25,956 nt of DNA from Bacillota bacterium (GTDB taxonomy: Bacteria; Bacillota_A; Clostridia; Lachnospirales; Lachnospiraceae), in contig JAEZSL010000013.1 of assembly GCA_023443925.1 (NCBI GenBank), positions 1 through 25,956 on the forward strand, read 5' to 3'. The translations under genes were made by a program, and so were the position numbers. Below the pieces are notes generated by a model, which worked only from the letters and a program-made list of their open reading frames with translations, ran no database searches and had not been told where the DNA came from. This document shows positions 7,154 through 13,893 of the stretch, in pieces (the first letter of the stretch is position 1; the number at the start of each line of letters is the position of its first letter).

Positions 7154-8161
7154 TCATTCTATCATTTTGTGGTTTGGTTCCATTGTTGATCCTTTTACTG
7201 TTAACTTTGGCGCCAGCTTAACGGCGTAAGAACCGGTGCCCTGCTTATGAATCAGGGAAAGCAGCTGGCTTACCGCATTCTGGGCCATTTCTTCCGCAGG
7301 CTGTCTTACTGAGGTGATTTGGGGGGTAAAGTGATTGGCAAGAGGACTGTCGTCATAACCACATACGGATAAATCCTCCGGTACCTTAAGGCCCAAATCC
7401 TTAGCTGCATTAACAGCACCCAGGGCAATGTGGTCATCAAATGCAAAAACCGCCGTCGGCAGCTGACCGGTTTCCTTCCACTTCATAATGGTTTTATACC
7501 CCGTGATTTGGTCATAGAACCCGTATTCCACACCTGCCGGTTCTAAAGAAGCCTCCGTCAAAGCCTTAATGGCTCCCATCTGCCGCTCCAGGGTGGATAG
7601 CCCATATGGTACGGCACCAATGAGCCCAATCCTGGTATGCCCAAGCTCCAGCAGATGCTTAACCGCCAGATAGCCTCCTGTCACATTATCCGACAGTACG
7701 GAAGTGATATCGGTGCTGATGGTCTGGTTATCCACTACTACGAAGGGTACTTTCTGATTTTTCAGTATATCTATATAATAATTTTCCTTATTAGGAACCA
7801 GAAGGAGTACACCGTCTACTCGGTTTTGGCTGAGGAAAGCTGTATTGGCTTCATCCGCCTCTCCGTCACAGATTGACAAGGCCAAAAGATAACCGCTTCT
7901 TAACAGCTGTTCATTCACTTCCTTAATAATGCTCCCAAAATAGTAATCCGAAATATCGGAAACAAACATAGCAACAACATTGGTTTTGCCGGTTGCCAGA
8001 GTTCTGGCTGCGGCACTGGGCACATATCCCAGCTCTTCGATAGCCTCCAGCACTTTTTTTCGGTTGGCTTCCCTGACATTAGGCGCATTGCTGATTACTC
8101 TGGATACTGTGACATAGGATAATCCGGATTTTTTTACGACATCCTCAATCGTGACTTTCAT
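7154..8161 (-). CDS. LacI family transcriptional repressor
   Basis: A 335-aa LacI/GalR regulator. The helix-turn-helix is VTIEDVVKKSGLSYVTVSRV (3-22). The hinge helix segment ends GYVPSAAARTLATGKTN (about 46-62). A periplasmic-binding-like effector domain fills the rest, with the usual GVLLL, LGHTRIGLIG and DDSPLANHFTPQITSVRQP segments. AGGAGG precedes the ATG. It heads the minus-strand set that contains the GH4, kinase and ChbG-like genes and is divergent from the GPH symporter. A 21-bp near-identical element lies just before its own start and just before the symporter start, which suggests autoregulation and control of both arms. Confidence 0.94.
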   Translation of the reverse strand: MKVTIEDVVKKSGLSYVTVSRVISNAPNVREANRKKVLEAIEELGYVPSAAARTLATGKTNVVAMFVSDISDYYFGSIIKEVNEQLLRSGYLLALSICDGEADEANTAFLSQNRVDGVLLLVPNKENYYIDILKNQKVPFVVVDNQTISTDITSVLSDNVTGGYLAVKHLLELGHTRIGLIGAVPYGLSTLERQMGAIKALTEASLEPAGVEYGFYDQITGYKTIMKWKETGQLPTAVFAFDDHIALGAVNAAKDLGLKVPEDLSVCGYDDSPLANHFTPQITSVRQPAEEMAQNAVSQLLSLIHKQGTGSYAVKLAPKLTVKGSTMEPNHKMIE

Positions 8162-8176
8162 GGAAACCTCCTAAAC

Positions 8177-8197
8177 TATATGCGTATATATTTTAAA
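8177..8197. promoter_or_regulatory. Putative LacI-family operator, copy 1
   Basis: TATATGCGTA-A-TATTTTAAA lies 16 bp before the lacI start codon. It is matched by a copy at 8334-8354 with one mismatch. The inner part TATA-TGCG-TATA is an imperfect dyad of the kind bound by LacI-family proteins. Binding here would block the lacI arm. Confidence 0.6.
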
Positions 8198-8229
8198 TCT
8201 ACAAATATAATACACCTTGCTCAATATTT

Positions 8230-8272
8230 TTGTCAAGCTAAGAATATATTTATACTATCTTCACAGATAGTA
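8230..8272 (+). promoter_or_regulatory. Promoter of the GPH symporter with an overlapping 8-bp dyad
   Basis: TTGTCA (8230-8235), a 17-bp spacer and TACTAT (8253-8258) form a good sigma-A promoter reading toward the symporter. A perfect 8-bp dyad, TACTATCT/AGATAGTA (8253-8260 and 8265-8272, loop TCAC), covers the -10 and probable start site. It could be a second regulator site or a 5'-end hairpin in the transcript. Confidence 0.5.
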
Positions 8273-8333
8273 CTTGATAAATCGAAATATATCATTTATT
8301 ATGATTTTATCAGGAATCAATTTACTCTTAAAG

Positions 8334-8354
8334 TATATGCGTATTTATTTTAAA
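8334..8354. promoter_or_regulatory. Putative LacI-family operator, copy 2
   Basis: TATATGCGTA-T-TATTTTAAA is directly followed by the GGAGG of the symporter gene. It is identical to the 8177-8197 copy except at one position and lies in the same orientation, 157 bp away. The pairing of near-identical sites at both divergent start codons is the main evidence for an operator. Confidence 0.6.
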
Positions 8355-8364
8355 GGAGGATACT

Positions 8365-9684
8365 ATGACCAAAGCAGTTTCTGAAAAAGTCACAAGGGGT
8401 GAGCGTTATTCATATGCCGGTTATTTTCTCGGACAAAATATTTTTTACACCCTGATAAGCCAGTTTTTGATGCTTTACTATACGGATGTTCTGGGTATTA
8501 CAAGCATCGCCGTGGGAACTCTGTTCTTCATTGCCCGCATCTGGGATGCCATAAACGATCCTATTATGGGCGTGTTAGTCGATAAGGCAAAATTAAAAGG
8601 CGGAAAATTCAAACCCTGGGTACATATCGGAATATTTAGCACGCCCATATCCACCGCACTGGTTTTTATCCAGATAGACGGTTCCATGTCCACTAAAATT
8701 CTCTATGCTTATCTGACTTATATTCTCTGGGATATGTTATATACCATGAGTGACGTCCCCATTTACGCTCTGTCAACGGTTATGACGAAGGATGTAAATG
8801 AACGGGTTAAAATTATTTCCGCCGGAAGAATCATGGCTTTTATCGGTACTTTATTAGCCTCCGTTGTCACTATACCGGTGGTTCAAAAAATGGGCTGGAC
8901 CCCCGGGGTCATGTTCCTTTGCTTTATCGGATTTCTTACTATGCTGCCCGTTAAATACAAAACCTATGAACGGGTAAAGCCCCAAACTGTATCCACCCCT
9001 TCGGTGAAAGATTTATTTACCTTTTTATTCTCCAATAAATATATATTAATTTTTAATGCCGCTTTAATTGTTTGCAGCATTACCAATACCCTGATGCCCT
9101 CCCTGAATTACTTTGTCAAATACAATTTAGGCAGCGAAGGCCTGATTTCCATCGTAACCCTGGCCGCTATGCTGCCAAGCCTGGTTGTTCCTTTTCTGCT
9201 GCCAGTCCTGGTAAAACGTTTTGGCAAAAAATCTATATTACTTACCAGCGCAGCCTTATTTTCTGTGGTAAGTGTTTTGTCTTTTCTTGTCGGTTACCGA
9301 AATTTAGCGGTTGTACTTATTTTTACTGCAATAAGAGGCATCGGTTACAGCGTTCCCATTATATTAACGGGAATGTTTACCGTCGACTGTGTGGAATACG
9401 GTGCTTACAAATCCGGACACCGGCTGGAGGGTATTACTTTTTCCGCTCAGACCTTTACAGCTAAATTGACCAGTGCCATATCCGGCGCAACCAGCAGCTT
9501 TTTACTGGCGTTCTACGGATATAAAGCCAATATGGTTCAGTCAGAAGAAGCCCTTAAGGGTATCTTTAAAATGTTTACCCTTTTTCCTGTGATCGGCTAT
9601 GTCCTTATGTTTCTCATTATTCTATTCTTTTATAAATTAAAGGAGTCGGATGTGGAGAAAATGATGTCTGAGACTGTAAAATAA
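8365..9684 (+). CDS. GPH family sugar:cation symporter (MFS)
   Basis: A 439-aa polytopic membrane protein of the glycoside-pentoside-hexuronide:cation symporter family (MelB/LacS-like, without an EIIA tail). Diagnostic segments are LGQNIFYTLISQFLMLYYTD near the N-terminus and the loop motif RIWDAINDPIMGVLVDKAK (about 59-77). Two sets of hydrophobic helices flank a central loop near residues 195-215, and GAYKSGHRLEGITFSAQTFTAK lies in the C-terminal half. AAAGGAGG precedes the ATG. It is divergent from lacI and shares its putative operator, so it is most likely the uptake system for the beta-linked disaccharide processed by the GH4, kinase and ChbG genes. The import would be of unphosphorylated sugar. 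Confidence 0.9.
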   Translation: MTKAVSEKVTRGERYSYAGYFLGQNIFYTLISQFLMLYYTDVLGITSIAVGTLFFIARIWDAINDPIMGVLVDKAKLKGGKFKPWVHIGIFSTPISTALVFIQIDGSMSTKILYAYLTYILWDMLYTMSDVPIYALSTVMTKDVNERVKIISAGRIMAFIGTLLASVVTIPVVQKMGWTPGVMFLCFIGFLTMLPVKYKTYERVKPQTVSTPSVKDLFTFLFSNKYILIFNAALIVCSITNTLMPSLNYFVKYNLGSEGLISIVTLAAMLPSLVVPFLLPVLVKRFGKKSILLTSAALFSVVSVLSFLVGYRNLAVVLIFTAIRGIGYSVPIILTGMFTVDCVEYGAYKSGHRLEGITFSAQTFTAKLTSAISGATSSFLLAFYGYKANMVQSEEALKGIFKMFTLFPVIGYVLMFLIILFFYKLKESDVEKMMSETVK

Positions 9685-9759
9685 CAAGTAAAATCAAGCG
9701 GCAATCTCTCTATTGCTTTATTATAAATACAGGACGGTTGAAAGGGGGCGAACAGACCA

Positions 9760-10725
9760 ATGTACGAATGGCAGAAGCAAATTCAAATCGTCGTTGATGA
9801 AATTGACAGATGTATTCAAAATTATAACGGCGAAGCCTTGACTTTGCGCTTTCTTTCACGCAAGCTGGGTTATTCTGAATTTTATACAACTAAGAAATTT
9901 AAAGAAATATCGGGAATGCAATTTAGAGATTACCTCCGGCTTAGAAAATTAGCCTTTGCTCTAAAAGAGGTTCGTGATAGTGAAAAAAGCCTTTTGGATA
10001 TTGCGTTTGATTATGGTTTTTCATCACATGAAGCATTTACCAGAGCGTTTAAAGGAACCTATGGTATAGCTCCAAGCGAATATCGCAAAAACCCTATGCC
10101 TGTTGTTCTTCGCACAAGAATACACCCCTTTGACCGCTACTTTTTAGGATTAGGTGAGATTGGCATGATAAAATCTGCAAATGGTGTAAACATCTATTTT
10201 ATAACCATTCCGGCGCACAAGTTTTTACACATTAAAAACTATGAAAGTAACGGATACTGGGATTTTTGGCAAAAGCAAAACCTTATTCCGGAGCAAGATT
10301 ATGAAACAATTTGCGGATTACTTGATAGCATCAAGGGCAAATTGGATGATGAAGGCGGAAGCGAAGTAAACTGCGGAAGCGGGCAGATAATGGCATACAT
10401 CAGCGACCCCAACGGCAGACTTTGCGACTGGGGTTTCCTGCGTACAGAATGTTGGGGCGTAAGACTTCCTTCTGATTACAAGGGGGATGTGCCGCAGCAA
10501 ATGTTTATGGTTGATGTACCGGAAGCCGAATATATTGTATTTGAACATTCGCCATTTGATTACGAACAGGAAAATCGCAGTGTAGAGGAAAAGATCGAAA
10601 AAGCAATGGCATCTTTTGATTTTGCTGATACCGGTTACTGCTTCGATACTTCACCCGATAGAATCATGTATTTTTATTACGACCCGGAACGGTTTTTTAA
10701 ATATATCAGACCTGTGCGGAAGTAA
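9760..10725 (+). CDS. AraC family regulator with C-terminal GyrI-like effector domain
   Basis: A 321-aa protein with the DNA-binding part first (about 8-112). It contains two helix-turn-helix motifs, ALTLRFLSRKLGYSEFYTTKKF and LLDIAFDYGFSSHEAFTRAF, and ends YGIAPSEYRKNP. Residues about 125-320 resemble GyrI/Rob-type small-molecule-binding domains, with a late YIVFEHSPFDYEQENRSVEEKIEKA segment. SoxS/Rob/TipA-like proteins of this build usually respond to toxic compounds or antibiotics. The SD (AGGGGG) is 11 bases before the ATG, slightly long. The next gene is a VOC protein on the same strand. It is a widespread accessory type in gut Firmicutes, and its ligand is unknown. Confidence 0.85.
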   Translation: MYEWQKQIQIVVDEIDRCIQNYNGEALTLRFLSRKLGYSEFYTTKKFKEISGMQFRDYLRLRKLAFALKEVRDSEKSLLDIAFDYGFSSHEAFTRAFKGTYGIAPSEYRKNPMPVVLRTRIHPFDRYFLGLGEIGMIKSANGVNIYFITIPAHKFLHIKNYESNGYWDFWQKQNLIPEQDYETICGLLDSIKGKLDDEGGSEVNCGSGQIMAYISDPNGRLCDWGFLRTECWGVRLPSDYKGDVPQQMFMVDVPEAEYIVFEHSPFDYEQENRSVEEKIEKAMASFDFADTGYCFDTSPDRIMYFYYDPERFFKYIRPVRK

Positions 10726-10790
10726 TTGAATATAAAGTCTTTTTTAGTACAAGGCGAACAAATAATATTATAGTAGGTGGTGTTAAGATT

Positions 10791-11204
10791 ATGGACAATG
10801 AACTAAAAATCAAACTATACTCCTTTGTGGTAGACTGCAAAGATCCGCAAGAATTAGCGAAATTCTATACAGAGCTGTTGGGGTGGGAAATACCCTTTCA
10901 TAATGAGGAATACACGGTCATTGCTCCCCCGGGAACGGCACAGGGAGCATACCCGGGTATAACATTTCAGCTGAAGCCTGATTATACTCCCCCTGTATGG
11001 CCAGATAAACCGGGAGTACAGCAGCAGATGGCACATATGGACTTTGCCGTTAATGATTTGGAAAAAGCGATGAAACATGCCCTCCAGTGTGGAGCTGCAA
11101 TCGCGAATGAGCAATTTTCCGATGGTTGGAAGGTTATGTTAGACCCAGCCGGGCATCCCTTTTGCTTCGTCCAGATAAAAAACATTTTCCCTGTAAACGA
11201 ATAG
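10791..11204 (+). CDS. VOC family protein (glyoxalase-like domain)
   Basis: A 137-aa protein of the vicinal oxygen chelate superfamily. It begins KLYSFVVDCKDPQELAKFYTELLGWE, the characteristic start of glyoxalase-like/bleomycin-resistance-like folds. Later it has MAHMDFAVNDLEKAMKHALQCGA and ends DGWKVMLDPAGHPFCFVQ. It is a compact fold of two beta-alpha-beta-beta-beta units, expected to act as a dimer in the cytoplasm. The enzymatic role is not assignable. It lies 65 bp after the AraC/GyrI regulator on the same strand and is followed by a strong terminator, so the two may form a small operon for detoxification. GGTGG precedes the ATG. Confidence 0.85.
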   Translation: MDNELKIKLYSFVVDCKDPQELAKFYTELLGWEIPFHNEEYTVIAPPGTAQGAYPGITFQLKPDYTPPVWPDKPGVQQQMAHMDFAVNDLEKAMKHALQCGAAIANEQFSDGWKVMLDPAGHPFCFVQIKNIFPVNE

Positions 11205-11226
11205 AATAGGCACTGCACAACACAAG

Positions 11227-11260
11227 AAACACAGGGGCATTATTTACCCCTGTGTTTTTC
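11227..11260 (+). terminator. Intrinsic terminator after the VOC gene
   Basis: AAACACAGGGG (11227-11237) and CCCCTGTGTTT (11247-11257) form an 11-bp perfect stem with a 9-nt loop, running into TTTTT. The same DNA encodes the last residues of the YjdF remnant on the other strand. Confidence 0.85.
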
Positions 11261-11374
11261 CTTACGCTTTTGCTGCCGCAATTCAAACTGCCGCTGCCTT
11301 TCGTCCTCTTTTTGCCTGCGGCTTTTTTCTTTGCGGATAACCTTAGTTTCTTCTTGTTGGAGTATCCCTCCAAG
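11240..11374 (-). pseudogene. C-terminal remnant of a YjdF family (DUF2992) protein
   Basis: This is an uninterrupted 44-codon minus-strand frame, closed upstream by an in-frame TAG at 11375-11377 and with no start codon or SD. It reads LGGILQQEET, then a very basic, charged stretch ending QRQFELRQQKRKEKHRGK and stop. From memory, YjdF family proteins end in just such a tail (xFELRQxKKKEKHRGK). Full-length members are about 130-150 aa, so the N-terminal two thirds are missing. yjdF genes are often preceded by the yjdF riboswitch, and none remains here. Assignment rests on this tail only. Confidence 0.6.
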
Positions 11375-11435
11375 CTATGCCCTCATAGGACAATCCAATT
11401 AATTCATATACATGGAATGGAGGAGGCGATTGTGA

Positions 11436-11699
11436 TTGAAGAAACGTATTCCAATTTCAGAGTTGGCAAGCGTGGACATAGATGCAGTAAACAAAGAGGA
11501 TTTAGTTGATGTAAGCGGCTTTTCCTTTGACACAACTGTACCGAAGGAACAACGTGCGGCGAAAGTCATAGCAGCAGTAAAAAACCCCTATTGTTTTCGT
11601 GTGGGTGATATAGGCGTAAAACTGGTATTTCCAGAGAACGCTCCACCATTACATGATGTGTTTGCCGACTTCCTCAAACGTAAGAAAAGCGGCCTGTAA
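11436..11699 (+). CDS. DUF6870-like small protein of mobile elements
   Basis: An 87-aa protein with TTG as the start (11436), supported by GGAGGAGG 9 bases upstream. The frame reads MKKRIPISELASVDIDAVNKE, then LVDVSGFSFDTTVPKEQRAA, then an IAAVKNPYCFRVGDIGVKLVF core. The 'P.E.R......(I/V)KNPYCF..G...V...F' pattern is what I recognise from DUF6870 proteins carried on integrative and conjugative elements of Firmicutes. Its function is unknown. No conjugation, excision or integrase gene is nearby, so it appears to be a stranded remnant cargo gene next to the YjdF fragment. The stop codon lies inside a strong hairpin. Confidence 0.7.
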   Translation: MKKRIPISELASVDIDAVNKEDLVDVSGFSFDTTVPKEQRAAKVIAAVKNPYCFRVGDIGVKLVFPENAPPLHDVFADFLKRKKSGL

Positions 11700-11716
11700 A
11701 TTCAGTTTACAGGCCG
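11690..11716 (+). terminator. Hairpin overlapping the DUF6870 stop codon
   Basis: CGGCCTGTAAA (11690-11700) and TTTACAGGCCG (11706-11716) form an 11-bp perfect stem with a 5-nt loop. It contains the TAA of the upstream gene. There is no U-tract after it (TGATACAGACG), so it could be a 3'-end stabilising hairpin or an element boundary rather than a classical terminator. Confidence 0.5.
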
Positions 11717-12014
11717 TGATACAGACGAGAGTCCACAGTCCAGACCATCTATTCAAAAACCGTGTTGAATGTCTCCGGGAAATTATAGGAATCGATTAAA
11801 TAAGCGTGCATAACTTATCCATAAATATTCTAACTTCCTTAAGCTTGTCAATTTTCTTTCACCTTTCCCACCAGCTTTTTGTATAAAGTGACATGATAAA
11901 TAACATAGCTGCATGAATTCCTTTAAAACAATAGTAACAGGATACAAAAAATGACATATAATGACATTGTATTAAAGTCTTTAAATAATTGAACAAGGAG
12001 AGGAATGATTATAC
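11717..12014. other. Intergenic stretch before the collagen-like gene
   Basis: This stretch holds no complete gene. The first 80 bases keep a coding-like plus-strand frame (ATACAGACGAGAGTCC...), reading IQTRVHSPDHLFKNRVECLR then EIIGID and stop. It has no start or SD and could be another gene fragment of the lost mobile element. The remainder is AT-rich. CATATAAT at 11955-11962 resembles the -10 of the mother-cell sporulation factors SigE (CATACAMT) or SigK (CATANNNTA), with AC at 11937-11938 at roughly SigK -35 distance. This would suit a spore-coat gene but is weak evidence. Confidence 0.35.
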
Positions 12015-13652
12015 ATGCCATCATTAAGCCTGGCGCCTATAGGTGCTACATTTGTATCCAGTAATTTCCCAAATACTAATTTTTCATCCGACCCTCTGTT
12101 GCTGGTAGGTACAGATCCATTGTATCTGAATACGGTAAGTTATCTTCAATTCAGCCTTCCCATTTTACCCGTATCAGCTGTCACTGCAGCAACCCTCATA
12201 CTTTATGTCGAAGATAAAACAGGTATCACACCAAGTCCCGTAGAGTTATATAGAGTATTATTCCCTTTTGATACAGATACTGTTACTTACAATACTCAAC
12301 CACTTTCTGTGCCTACCGGTAAAATTATAAACATTGTTCCCTGCGATATCGAGAGATTTGTTGCATTTGATGTCACCGATATTGTGAATCAGTGGATAAA
12401 CGGGATTTTCCCTAATGAAGGCTTTGCCCTGGTGAACAATGACGGAACAACCGTTGTCAGATTTGCCAGTGATGAAGCAGAACTTCCATTTGCACCATTG
12501 TTAGTACTCGTTTATGGAGAAGATGGTGGAGTAACTGGACCTACTGGGCCAACTGGACCTACCGGACCTTTTGGGCCTGCCGGACTTCCTGGATCTACTG
12601 GTCCAACCGGACCGACTGGACCTGCCGGAACCGGAACTACCGGACCGACCGGACCGACTGGACCTGCCGGAACTGGAACTACCGGGCCGACCGGACCGAC
12701 TGGACCGACCGGTGCTGCCGGAGCTGGAACTACCGGGCCAACTGGCGATACCGGACCGACTGGACCTGCCGGAACCGGAACTACCGGGCCAACTGGCGAT
12801 ACCGGACCGACTGGACCGACCGGACCTGCCGGAGAAGCCGGATTAGCCGGAGCAACTGGACCTACCGGACCTACCGGTGATACCGGACCTGCCGGAGCGG
12901 CTGGATTAACCGGACCTACCGGGCCGACCGGAGCAACTGGGCCAACCGGTGATACCGGACCTACCGGGCCGACTGGACCTGCCGGAACAGCTGGATTAAC
13001 CGGAGCGACTGGACCTACCGGGCCTACCGGAGCTGCCGGAACAGCTGGATTAACCGGACCTACCGGGCCTACCGGAGCAACTGGACCTACCGGACCTACT
13101 GGACCGACTGGTGATACCGGACCTACCGGCGCGGGAGCCATTATTCCCTTTGCATCCGGAGGACCAGCCGTCATGACTACCATTGCAGGCGGATTAGTAG
13201 GTACCGCAAGTCTTCTAGGTTTTGGAAGTTCTGCAACTGGTATCAGCCTTGTCGGTGGTACCATTGATCTTACCGGAACACTATTAGGGCCAATTATTAA
13301 CTTTGCTTTTTCTGTTCCTCGTGACGGTACAATAACCTCTATTTCCGCATACTTCAGCAACACAGTTGCCCTGACAATCGTAGGTACTACGATAACTATC
13401 ACGGCTCAGCTATTTAGTTCCGCTACACCCGACAATACCTTTACTCCAGTTCCGGGTGCTTTAGTAACCCTGGCGCCGCCGCTCACAGGTATAGTCGGCT
13501 TAGGCGAAATCAGCAGTGGAATTACTACCGGTCTGGCAATCCCGGTAACTGCGGAAACGCGACTTTTATTAGTACTTTCTGCAACTGCAGACGGCGTATC
13601 TCTGATAAACGCCGTAACGGGTTATGCAAGTGGAGGAGTCACAATCGTATAA
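12015..13652 (+). CDS. Exosporium-type collagen-like protein (DNRLRE + Gly-X-Thr repeats + BclB C-terminal domain)
   Basis: A 545-aa modular protein. Residues about 1-168 form a DNRLRE-type beta-sandwich ([20 protein letters not shown]..., [33 protein letters not shown]). Residues 172-374 are about 67 collagen triplets dominated by GPT, with GDT, GPA and GAT. Residues about 375-545 match the BclB C-terminal domain of Bacillus/Clostridium exosporium proteins ([20 protein letters not shown]..., [17 protein letters not shown], ending [12 protein letters not shown]). There is no signal peptide, as usual for mother-cell-assembled spore surface proteins. It probably trimerises through the C-terminus, and its abundant threonines are possible O-glycosylation sites. 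The ATG at 12015 is the first in frame after a stop. AGAGG lies 11 bases away. A terminator follows, so the gene is monocistronic. Confidence 0.9.
   Translation: MPSLSLAPIGATFVSSNFPNTNFSSDPLLLVGTDPLYLNTVSYLQFSLPILPVSAVTAATLILYVEDKTGITPSPVELYRVLFPFDTDTVTYNTQPLSVPTGKIINIVPCDIERFVAFDVTDIVNQWINGIFPNEGFALVNNDGTTVVRFASDEAELPFAPLLVLVYGEDGGVTGPTGPTGPTGPFGPAGLPGSTGPTGPTGPAGTGTTGPTGPTGPAGTGTTGPTGPTGPTGAAGAGTTGPTGDTGPTGPAGTGTTGPTGDTGPTGPTGPAGEAGLAGATGPTGPTGDTGPAGAAGLTGPTGPTGATGPTGDTGPTGPTGPAGTAGLTGATGPTGPTGAAGTAGLTGPTGPTGATGPTGPTGPTGDTGPTGAGAIIPFASGGPAVMTTIAGGLVGTASLLGFGSSATGISLVGGTIDLTGTLLGPIINFAFSVPRDGTITSISAYFSNTVALTIVGTTITITAQLFSSATPDNTFTPVPGALVTLAPPLTGIVGLGEISSGITTGLAIPVTAETRLLLVLSATADGVSLINAVTGYASGGVTIV
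12528..13136 (+). repeat. 9-bp-periodic collagen-coding repeat tract
   Basis: About 600 bp of GGN-CCN/RCN-ACN triplets encode the Gly-X-Y region. Blocks are re-used almost exactly: the segment encoding GTGTTGPTG occurs three times and a GAGTTGPTG variant once. This indicates expansion by unequal recombination or slippage. The repetition also leaves a long open frame on the opposite strand, which is an artefact. Confidence 0.9.
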
Positions 13653-13671
13653 TTATTATTTAATAATTTCT

Positions 13672-13770
13672 CATCTAAAAGCAGGTAAATTTGATAATTG
13701 TGTTTAGATGACAGAGAAGGAGCTACCGTAAGAGGGTAAAATCTCTATACGGCGGCTCCTTTTGTTGTTT
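13672..13770 (+). terminator. Terminator region of the collagen-like gene
   Basis: The main hairpin pairs AAGGAGC (13717-13723) with GCTCCTT (13755-13761) and CCGTA (13726-13730) with TACGG (13748-13752), around a 2x2 internal loop. It is followed by the T-rich run TTTTGTTGTTTT. Upstream of it, CATCTAAA (13672-13679) can pair with TTTAGATG (13703-13710). Confidence 0.8.
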
Positions 13771-13893
13771 TAAATGACCTCATCAATAGACCTAAGTTCT
13801 AATAACTATTTCATATATACTGTATTCATTAAATAAATGCATCAAGACTTTTGACCTCGAATCAATTAAACAAGGAAAGACAGATTGGTTCCC

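Noticed and set aside
11134..11373. 79-codon minus-strand frame and an 85-codon plus-strand frame around 11.2-11.5 kb
   Set aside because: Both are shadows of the YjdF remnant and the DUF6870 gene. The remnant lies in a different minus-strand frame that has the recognisable KEKHRGK tail.
12512..13402. 296-codon open frame antisense to the collagen-like gene
   Set aside because: It results from the 9-bp codon periodicity of the collagen tract. Its translation is a meaningless proline-valine repeat with no SD, and the plus-strand gene is fully supported.
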